Source: Erysipelotrichaceae bacterium (lineage in GTDB: Bacteria; Bacillota_I; Bacilli_A; Erysipelotrichales; Erysipelotrichaceae). From it: DNA of 30,400 nt. Each line of letters starts with the position of its first letter. The first letter of the stretch is position 1. The stretch spans positions 1-30,400 of the forward strand of contig DOUE01000035.1 in NCBI GenBank assembly GCA_003520745.1, written 5' to 3'. This document shows, piece after piece, positions 23,086-29,193 of this stretch. The position numbers were made by a program, and so were the translations under genes. The notes beneath the pieces were generated by a model. The model searched no databases. It was not told the DNA's origin and saw only the letters and a list, made by a program, of their open reading frames with translations.

Positions 23086-24369
23086 ATGTTAGACATCAAT
23101 TTAGTTCGAAAGAATCCGGAAATCGTCCGCGAGAACATCAAAAAGAAGTTCCAGGATGACAAATTACCTTTGGTCGATAAGGTGTTGGAGTTGGATGCGG
23201 AATTCAGAAGGGCGAAAACACGCGCGGATGAGCTGCGCGGTCTTCGCAACAGTTTAAGCAAGCAAATCGGGATGCTGATGGGGCAAGGGAAGAAAGCCGA
23301 GGCGGAAGAAATCAAGAAACAAGTCGCCGCGATGGCTGCCGAATTGGTTGAAACAGAGGCGAAAGAAGAACCCTTACAGGAAGAAATCCGCAAAATCATG
23401 TTGGTTTTACCGAATATCATCGATGAAACGGTCCCTTTAGGCCGAAATGATAGTGAAAACGTCGAAAGATACCGTGTCGGCGAAGCAACGGTCAAAGATT
23501 TCGATGTCCCGTACCACATTGAAATCATGGAAGCCCTCAACGGGGTCGATTTGGATAGTGCACGTAAGACATCGGGGAATGGATTCTATTTCCTAATGGG
23601 GGATATAGCGCGACTTCATTCTGCAATCTTGTCCTATGCCCGCGATTTCATGATCGACAGAGGGTTCACCTATGTCATCCCTCCGTTCATGATCCGCTCC
23701 GAAGTCGTGACCGGTGTCATGAGTTTCACCGAAATGGAAAACATGATGTACAAGATCGAAGGGGAGGATCTCTACCTGATCGGCACCAGCGAACACTCGA
23801 TGATCGGTAAGTTCATCGACAATATCCTGACCGAAGAGCAATTACCTCAAACCTTAACGAGCTATTCCCCCTGTTTCCGCAAGGAAGTCGGCGCGCATGG
23901 CATCGAGGAGAGAGGGGTTTACCGTATCCACCAGTTTGAAAAGCAGGAAATGATCGTCGTATGTAAACCGGAAGAAAGCAAGTACTGGTTTGAAGTTCTC
24001 TACAAGAACTCCGTCGATTTCTTCCGTTCATTGGATATCCCCGTACGTGTTTTGGAATGTTGCTCCGGCGACCTTGCCGATCTTAAGAGCAAGTCGGTGG
24101 ATGTCGAAGCGTGGAGCCCGCGTCAGCAGAAGTATTTCGAGGTCGGATCTTGCTCGAATCTTACCGATGCCCAGGCAAGACGTTTAGGGATCCGTGTCAA
24201 CGGACCCGACGGGAAATACTTCGCGCACACCCTCAACAACACCGTCGTTGCCCCTCCCCGTATGTTGATCGCATTCCTTGAAAACAACATTTTGGCGGAT
24301 GGAAGCATCCGCATTCCCGAAGCGTTACGCCCGTATATGGGATTTAAGGATAAAATCGTCAAGAAATAA
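23086..24369 (+). CDS. serS: Serine--tRNA ligase
   Basis: This 427-residue class II synthetase charges tRNA-Ser. It starts MLDINLVRKNPEIVRENIKK and then has the long antiparallel coiled-coil arm (about 30-105) that grips the tRNA. TSEH (234-237), motif 2 SPCFRKEVGAHG with RIHQFEKQEM, and motif 3 LNNTVVAPPRMLIAFLENN (383-401) are visible. Motif 3 lacks the NGSG-x-AVGR form found in Bacillus and E. coli enzymes, so this is a different SerRS subtype. The start with AAAGGAGG at 23071-23078 is clear; an upstream in-frame extension covers the T-box and is not coding. Confidence 0.97.
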   Translation: MLDINLVRKNPEIVRENIKKKFQDDKLPLVDKVLELDAEFRRAKTRADELRGLRNSLSKQIGMLMGQGKKAEAEEIKKQVAAMAAELVETEAKEEPLQEEIRKIMLVLPNIIDETVPLGRNDSENVERYRVGEATVKDFDVPYHIEIMEALNGVDLDSARKTSGNGFYFLMGDIARLHSAILSYARDFMIDRGFTYVIPPFMIRSEVVTGVMSFTEMENMMYKIEGEDLYLIGTSEHSMIGKFIDNILTEEQLPQTLTSYSPCFRKEVGAHGIEERGVYRIHQFEKQEMIVVCKPEESKYWFEVLYKNSVDFFRSLDIPVRVLECCSGDLADLKSKSVDVEAWSPRQQKYFEVGSCSNLTDAQARRLGIRVNGPDGKYFAHTLNNTVVAPPRMLIAFLENNILADGSIRIPEALRPYMGFKDKIVKK

Positions 24370-24385
24370 CGTTCCACGTGGAACA
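24370..24385. other. Second parS-like palindrome, after serS
   Basis: CGTTCCACGTGGAACA has a 14-bp perfect palindromic core (24371-24384) and differs from the parS consensus at two positions while keeping the CACGTG centre. It starts at the base after the serS stop codon. It may be a weaker ParB site; no other CACGTG-centred palindrome was noticed in the window. Confidence 0.6.
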
Positions 24386-24387
24386 TC

Positions 24388-24411
24388 GCTCATGGAAACA
24401 TGAGCTTTTTT
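24388..24411 (+). terminator. Terminator after serS
   Basis: Perfect 7-bp stem GCTCATG / CATGAGC with a GAAA tetraloop and a run of T. Confidence 0.93.
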
Positions 24412-24481
24412 ATTGGAAGGGTAATAAATACGAGAATAGAACAGGAATCGACGGATAACGAAGGCGGATTTGAGAAATCAC

Positions 24482-24509
24482 TTGAAGTCAAAGTGAATAT
24501 CGATATGAT
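24482..24509 (+). promoter_or_regulatory. Candidate promoter of the AraC-fusion gene
   Basis: TTGAAG (24482-24487), 16-base spacer, TATGAT (24504-24509), 34 bases before the ATG. The rest of 24412-24542 shows no gene. Confidence 0.55.
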
Positions 24510-24542
24510 AAAGTCATACGGAAATCGTGAGAAACAAGCAAA

Positions 24543-25730
24543 ATGAAGAGTCGCGAACGAATATTGGAGAATTTACGAAAACAAGTCCAAGGGAATCACC
24601 ATCTCTTGGGCGTGGCGATTGGTTCTGGCTTGACGGCGAAGTATGCCGAAGAAGGTGGAGCGGATTTTTTGCTTGTTTTAAACTCAGGGAAGTTCAGACA
24701 ACTCGGAAGAAGCTCGTTTGCCGGTTTCATGCCTTACGAAGACAGCAACGGGTTGGTGATGAATTTCGGTAGCCGCGAAATCATGCCGTTGGTCAAATCC
24801 ATTCCGGTCATCTTCGGACTCAATGCGACGGATCCGTTGATCAATCTGGAAACATACATCGAATATATCCAATTCATGGGGTTTGACGGCATCAATAACT
24901 ATCCTTCGATGGGATTGATCGACGGAAAATTCAGAGAGGCGCTTGAAGAGAGCGGGATTTCATACCAGAGCGAGATCGAGGCGATTCGAATCGCACATGA
25001 AAAGGGCTTGGTTACGATCGCGTTCGTCTTCGATGCCCGACAATCCCGCGAAATGGCCGTAGCGGGCGCGGATGTGATCGTTGCGCATCTCGGGTTTACA
25101 AGCGGAGGAATGTTGGGCGCAAAGAAGATTCTATCGCTTCAGAACGCCAAGCAAGAGGTGGATGCGATGTTCGCGGCGTGCGACGCGGTAAGAGGCGACA
25201 TCATCAAGATGATTTATGGGGGGCCGGTCAAAACCCCCGTGGATGTCCAATACATGTACAAGAACACCTCGGCGATGGGATACATCGGGGGATCGGCGAT
25301 CGAACGGATCCCGATGGAGAAATCGATTCTCGAATTGACACGGGCGTTTAAAACCACCGGATCGATTGACGAAGACCAACTTATGGTGAAAATGCTGGAT
25401 GGAATCACGAAACATTACGATTACGTGGATTTCGTCATGCGTTATATCGCAGAGCACTATAGCGAACCGATCTCGTTGGATGATCTGGCGCAAGTCGCAC
25501 ATATTTCGGTCAATCACCTAAGCACCTTATTTAAGAAAGAAATCGGGATCGGGTTCAAGCAATACCTCGTTCAATTCCGGATCTCGAAAGCGATCGAGAT
25601 CCTCAAGGATCGGGATCTTCCGCTTTTCGAAGTCGCGGAACTCGTCGGTTACAAAGACTACGCCCAATTCAGTAAAATGTTCAAGAAAACAACCGGAGAA
25701 AGCCCGAAAGCGCATACACATCTTAAATAA
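24543..25730 (+). CDS. TIM-barrel (PEP-hydrolase-like) domain fused to an AraC-type DNA-binding domain
   Basis: A 395-residue fusion. Residues 1-275 are a PEP-hydrolase/Tm-1-associated TIM barrel: GGADFLLVLNSGKFRQLGRS, MGLIDGKFREALEESG and AGADVIVAHLGFTSGG line up along their length with the free protein at 27128. Residues about 295-395 are an AraC/XylS double helix-turn-helix, with ISLDDLAQVAHISVNHLSTL in the first unit and ELVGYKDYAQFSKMFKKTTG in the second. The likely role is a regulator that senses the enzyme's ligand or substrate. The HGGP of the free paralogue is YGGP here, which may mean lost catalysis. Start by ATG; the ribosome site is weak (GTGAGAAAC region). Confidence 0.88.
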   Translation: MKSRERILENLRKQVQGNHHLLGVAIGSGLTAKYAEEGGADFLLVLNSGKFRQLGRSSFAGFMPYEDSNGLVMNFGSREIMPLVKSIPVIFGLNATDPLINLETYIEYIQFMGFDGINNYPSMGLIDGKFREALEESGISYQSEIEAIRIAHEKGLVTIAFVFDARQSREMAVAGADVIVAHLGFTSGGMLGAKKILSLQNAKQEVDAMFAACDAVRGDIIKMIYGGPVKTPVDVQYMYKNTSAMGYIGGSAIERIPMEKSILELTRAFKTTGSIDEDQLMVKMLDGITKHYDYVDFVMRYIAEHYSEPISLDDLAQVAHISVNHLSTLFKKEIGIGFKQYLVQFRISKAIEILKDRDLPLFEVAELVGYKDYAQFSKMFKKTTGESPKAHTHLK

Positions 25731-25771
25731 ACACAAAACGACAATAAAAAACAACATATACATCGAACATA

Positions 25772-25812
25772 AAAAACAGTACATTGTGAGTGAGAAGAAC
25801 AGTACTGTTTTT
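25772..25812. terminator. Long inverted repeat after the regulator gene
   Basis: AAAAACAGTAC (25772-25782) pairs perfectly with GTACTGTTTTT (25802-25812) across a 19-base spacer, and the right arm contains the smaller palindrome AACAGTACTGTT. It can act as a bidirectional, A/T-flanked terminator of the regulator gene or as an operator for its product. I cannot decide between these. Confidence 0.55.
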
Positions 25813-25822
25813 GCTTAGATGG

Positions 25823-25859
25823 TCGACTGGAACAAAACCGATCATTTTGGTTCAGTCGA
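25823..25859 (+). repeat. Hairpin or operator just ahead of the Tm-1-like gene
   Basis: A 15-base arm TCGACTGGAACAAAA (25823-25837) and its partner TTTTGGTTCAGTCGA (25845-25859) pair with one mismatch and one G-T pair around a 7-base loop. It ends four bases before the AAAGGA ribosome site, so it may act in the mRNA leader or as a regulator binding site. No convincing -35/-10 pair was found between the two repeats. Confidence 0.7.
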
Positions 25860-25875
25860 AGAAAGGAAATGCGAA

Positions 25876-27099
25876 ATGAAAACAGTAGCATTAGTAGGGA
25901 CTTTCGATTCGAAGGGCGTGGAGTATGCCTATGTGAAGAAAATCCTGGAAGATATTGGATTAAAAACCTTCACCATCCACATGGGTGTCTTCCCTCCGAT
26001 GTTCACTCCGGATGTATCCAACGAAGATGTCGCGAACGCGGTCGGTGTGGATATCCACGACGTCGCATCGAAGAAGGATCGTGCCTGGGCGACCGAAGTC
26101 TTATCAAAAGGAATGGAAAAACTGATTCCGCAACTCTACCGCGAAGGGAAATTCGACGGCATCCTGGCTTTCGGGGGTACCGGCGGAACATCGATCGCGA
26201 CACCTGCGATGCGTGCGCTACCGATCGGAGTTCCCAAAGTCATGGTTTCGACCGTCGCTTCCGGAAACACCTCACAATATGTCGGGACAAGCGACATCGT
26301 CATGATGCCTTCGGTCGTCGATGTTTCAGGATTGAACTCGATTTCCACAAAAATCTTCACCAATGCGGCTTTTGCAATCGCCGGCATGTTGTCGTTTGAG
26401 AACAAAGCGGTCGTCGAGAAGAAACCTTTGGTCGCAGCGACGATGTTCGGGGTCACGACCCCCTGCATCAACTTCGCCCGTGATTATCTGGAAGCCCGTG
26501 GGTATGAAGTCCTCGTATTCCATGCCACAGGAACCGGCGGAAGGTCGATGGAAGACCTGGTAAAAGCCGGGTTCATCGAAGGCGTATTGGATATCACGAC
26601 CACCGAATGGGCGGATGAAGTCGTCGGAGGCGTATTGTCCGCGGGACCGCAACGCTTGGCGGCGGCAGGAAACATGGGAGTACCCCAAGTCGTGTCCGTC
26701 GGCGCGGTCGACATGTGTAACTTCGGTCCGGTCGACACCGTTCCGGCCAAATTCTACAATCGCAAAATCTACAAACATAATCCGACCGTCACGCTGATGC
26801 GTACCACGGTTGAAGAAAACGTCGAAATCGCCAACAATATCGCCGAAAAACTCAACGGAGCGAAAGACTACACCGTTTTAATGCTTCCGTTACTTGGCGT
26901 TTCGATGATCGACGCGGTCGGCCAGGCGTTCTACGGGCCGGAAGAAGACACCGCCCTATTCGATACGCTACGCAGCAAGATCGACCGCAAGGTCGTACGC
27001 TTGGAAGAATACGCGATGCATGTCAACGACAAGGAATTTGCAGAAAAAGCAGCCCAGAATCTCATCGAAATGATGGATCGTAAAAGAGCCAACCGCTAA
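25876..27099 (+). CDS. Tm-1-like ATP-binding (UPF0261) protein
   Basis: A 407-residue protein of the UPF0261 family, related to the N-terminal half of the tomato Tm-1 virus-resistance protein. It opens with KTVALVGTFDSKGVEYAYVK and has a glycine-rich loop FGGTGGTSIATPAMRALPIG, then VPKVMVSTVASGNTSQYVGTSD. Tm-1 family members have a nucleotide-binding region, but the reaction done in bacteria is not known to me. The start at 25876 is chosen by the AAAGGA ribosome site and the family-like N-terminus. In plants, UPF0261 and the PEP-hydrolase-like barrel are fused; here they are separate neighbours, which supports a joint function. Confidence 0.9.
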   Translation: MKTVALVGTFDSKGVEYAYVKKILEDIGLKTFTIHMGVFPPMFTPDVSNEDVANAVGVDIHDVASKKDRAWATEVLSKGMEKLIPQLYREGKFDGILAFGGTGGTSIATPAMRALPIGVPKVMVSTVASGNTSQYVGTSDIVMMPSVVDVSGLNSISTKIFTNAAFAIAGMLSFENKAVVEKKPLVAATMFGVTTPCINFARDYLEARGYEVLVFHATGTGGRSMEDLVKAGFIEGVLDITTTEWADEVVGGVLSAGPQRLAAAGNMGVPQVVSVGAVDMCNFGPVDTVPAKFYNRKIYKHNPTVTLMRTTVEENVEIANNIAEKLNGAKDYTVLMLPLLGVSMIDAVGQAFYGPEEDTALFDTLRSKIDRKVVRLEEYAMHVNDKEFAEKAAQNLIEMMDRKRANR

Positions 27100-27127
27100 C
27101 AAAACTTAGGTTGACAAGGAGGAACAG

Positions 27128-27958
27128 ATGAACACGAAATCAAGACAAGAAATCATGGAAGGATATCGCAAACAGATCTCCGACGGGAAAATCCTGCTCG
27201 GAGTCGGCGCAGGGACCGGGATTACGGCCAAAAGCAGCGAAAAAGGCGGAGCGGATATGTTGATCATCTACAATTCCGGCCGTTATAGAATGGCGGGAAG
27301 AGGGTCGTTGGCAGGGTTGATGGCTTATGGCGACGCGAACAAGATCGTGGTCGAAATGGCATCCGAAGTCCTGCCGGTTGTCGAACACACGCCCGTCTTG
27401 GCAGGGGTTTGCGGAACCGATCCTTTCCGGGTCATGCCGGTATTCTTGAAACAACTCAAGGAAATGGGCTTCAACGGTGTTCAGAACTTTCCGACGGTCG
27501 GATTGATCGACGGCGTCTTCCGCCAAAACCTGGAAGAAACCGGCATGGGGTACGGATTGGAAGTCGAAATGATCCGTAAAGCGCATGAATTGGATCTTCT
27601 GACGACGCCTTACGTATTCGACCCCGAACAAGCTAAAGCGATGGCGGAAGCCGGTGCGGATATCCTGGTCGCCCACATGGGATTGACGACCAAAGGGGAT
27701 ATCGGCGCACGAACCGCCCTGACACTGAAGGATTGCGTCGTTAAAATCGAAAAAATCATCGAAGCGGGACGTTCGGTCAACCCGGACATCCTCGTCATCG
27801 CCCATGGCGGGCCGATCGCGGAACCGGATGATGCCGCGTATATCATCGCCAACACGAAAGGTGTCGACGGTTTCTTCGGTGCATCCAGCATCGAACGTTT
27901 CGCCGCTGAAGTCGGCATCAAAACACAGACCGAAGCATTCAAAAAAATAACCAAATAA
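27128..27958 (+). CDS. PEP-hydrolase-like TIM-barrel protein (Tm-1 partner)
   Basis: A 276-residue TIM-barrel protein of the phosphoenolpyruvate-hydrolase-like family. Conserved blocks: GVGAGTGITAKSSEKGGADM, IYNSGRYRMAGRGSLAGLM, FPTVGLIDGVFRQNLEETG, AGADILVAHMGLTTKGDIGA, VIAHGGPIAEPDDAAYI and FFGASSIERFA. The family is related to PEP mutase/isocitrate-lyase-type barrels in annotation, but the substrate is unproven. It is the stand-alone copy of the barrel in the upstream AraC fusion. AAGGAGGAACAG lies before the ATG, 28 bases after the Tm-1-like stop, so it is in the same operon. Confidence 0.9.
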   Translation: MNTKSRQEIMEGYRKQISDGKILLGVGAGTGITAKSSEKGGADMLIIYNSGRYRMAGRGSLAGLMAYGDANKIVVEMASEVLPVVEHTPVLAGVCGTDPFRVMPVFLKQLKEMGFNGVQNFPTVGLIDGVFRQNLEETGMGYGLEVEMIRKAHELDLLTTPYVFDPEQAKAMAEAGADILVAHMGLTTKGDIGARTALTLKDCVVKIEKIIEAGRSVNPDILVIAHGGPIAEPDDAAYIIANTKGVDGFFGASSIERFAAEVGIKTQTEAFKKITK

Positions 27959-27977
27959 GGTTCAAAGGGAGAACATC

Positions 27978-28442
27978 ATGACATTCTTAATCGCCGTCGG
28001 CATCAGCGTCGGTATTTTAGCCGGCTTATGGGCAGGCGTCAGCGTCACGTATGGGTTAATTACATTCGTCGGTTTCCTTTCCTGGGCGAGTTTCTACGCC
28101 GCGGGGGGAAAAACCAAAGGCTTGAAAGATAGTTTGATTCTGAATTTCAGCGGCGTCGTCTGGGGCTTCCTGATCGTCCAAATGGCCGGGATCTTCGGAC
28201 CGGTCCTCGGAGCGACCATCGGATTGAGCGTCGCGGTCGTCATCGGCGCCGGCGCGATGTGCTGGCAAGCGCATCTGCCGTTGCTGGGATTCATTCCGGG
28301 GGCGTTCATCGGTTGTTCGGCGTACTTCGCCACGAATTTCGACTTCAAAGGCACGGTCATCGCGTTGATCGCCGGCGCCGTCCTGGGGTACATCTCCGAA
28401 CAAGGCGGCATCCGGATCCACAAAGTTTTCGGTAAGAAGTAA
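27978..28442 (+). CDS. DUF1097-like membrane protein
   Basis: A 154-residue very hydrophobic protein with about five helices, for example FLIAVGISVGILAGLWAGVS, the region around FSGVVWGFLIVQMAGIFGPV, and FKGTVIALIAGAVLGYISEQ. It resembles DUF1097 small integral membrane proteins, which have no fixed function. It is 19 bases after the TIM-barrel gene with an AAAGGGAG ribosome site and ends at a terminator, so it is the last gene of the operon. Being next to soluble enzymes, it might be a transporter or channel for their substrate; this is inference. Confidence 0.8.
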   Translation: MTFLIAVGISVGILAGLWAGVSVTYGLITFVGFLSWASFYAAGGKTKGLKDSLILNFSGVVWGFLIVQMAGIFGPVLGATIGLSVAVVIGAGAMCWQAHLPLLGFIPGAFIGCSAYFATNFDFKGTVIALIAGAVLGYISEQGGIRIHKVFGKK

Positions 28443-28449
28443 TCTTGAC

Positions 28450-28477
28450 ATCCACTCTTCACAGGGTGGATTTTTTT
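28450..28477 (+). terminator. Terminator after the Tm-1 operon
   Basis: Stem ATCCACTC / GGGTGGAT (one G-T pair), loop TTCACA, followed by a T-run. Confidence 0.9.
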
Positions 28478-28542
28478 ACGATCGGCTTGATTGTGATATG
28501 ATAAATCCGAGATTACGGGTAGCATTTCCTTTTTCAATCTTG

Positions 28543-28548
28543 TATAAT
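28543..28548 (+). promoter_or_regulatory. -10 box of the SRP RNA gene
   Basis: Perfect TATAAT, seven bases before the predicted RNA 5' end. The -35 position (about 28520-28525) is a poor match. Confidence 0.65.
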
Positions 28549-28554
28549 ACTCAT

Positions 28555-28638
28555 GCTACCGCAATGGAATCCTACGAACCAGGTCAGGGTCGGAAGACAG
28601 CAGCCTTAAGAGGCTCTTTCATGTGTGGTAGCTTTTTT
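28555..28638 (+). ncRNA. ffs: Signal recognition particle RNA (short 4.5S type)
   Basis: The conserved SRP tip is visible as GGTCAGGGTCGGAAGACAGC followed by AGCC: it has the GGAAG tetraloop region and the asymmetric loop of helix 8 that binds Ffh. The ends GCTACC (28555-28560) and GGTAGC (28627-28632) pair and are followed by six T, so the whole RNA is one long hairpin of about 78 bases that terminates itself. It has no Alu domain, unlike the long scRNA of Bacillus subtilis. The place next to tadA and dnaX is the normal one for Bacillota. Confidence 0.93.
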
Positions 28639-28655
28639 CTAAGGGAGGTGAACGT

Positions 28656-29138
28656 ATGCATACACGATTCATGCTTGAGGCCATTAAAGAAGCGAAGAAA
28701 GCGGGGGCGATCGACGAGGTTCCGATCGGCGCCGTGGTGGTGAAAGATGGGAAAATCATCGCCAGGGCTCATAATCTGCGTCAGACGCGGCAAATCGCGA
28801 CGGCGCACGCAGAAATACTTGCGATCGAAAAAGCCTGTAGGAAGCTGAATACGTGGCGTTTGGAAGGGTGTACCTTATATGTCACCTTGGAACCTTGCCC
28901 CATGTGCGCCGGTGCGACCATCCTTTCCCGGATCGAAACCGTCGTTTTCGGTGCCTACGATCCCAAAGGCGGAAGTTTCGGAACAAGCGTCGATTTCACC
29001 ACCATCAAAGCCTTTAATCATCGCCCCGTCATTTTCGCAGGGGTTCTTGAAGAAGAATGCGCGACCCTTTTGAAAGATTTCTTCATCCTCAAACGCAATA
29101 AAAATCAAAGCGGTCCGACCGAGAACGACGAACTTTAA
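28656..29138 (+). CDS. tadA: tRNA-specific adenosine deaminase
   Basis: This 160-residue zinc enzyme turns A34 of tRNA-Arg(ACG) into inosine. The active site is complete: HAE (His51, Glu53) and PCPMC (Cys81, Cys84), followed by AGATILSRIETVVFGAYDPK and a GGSFGTSVDF segment typical of TadA. The AAGGGAGGTG ribosome site is well placed, and the gene starts 18 bases after the SRP RNA T-run. It ends shortly before the dnaX promoter. Confidence 0.95.
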   Translation: MHTRFMLEAIKEAKKAGAIDEVPIGAVVVKDGKIIARAHNLRQTRQIATAHAEILAIEKACRKLNTWRLEGCTLYVTLEPCPMCAGATILSRIETVVFGAYDPKGGSFGTSVDFTTIKAFNHRPVIFAGVLEEECATLLKDFFILKRNKNQSGPTENDEL

Positions 29139-29159
29139 CTATCCTTCACCCCAAGATTT

Positions 29160-29168
29160 TGGTATAAT
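29160..29168 (+). promoter_or_regulatory. Extended -10 promoter of dnaX
   Basis: TGGTATAAT gives TG-n-TATAAT, an extended -10 with a perfect hexamer, 26 bases before the dnaX ATG. No good -35 is seen. Confidence 0.7.
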
Positions 29169-29193
29169 GAAAAGGCAAGAAGGGGCTGATTCC

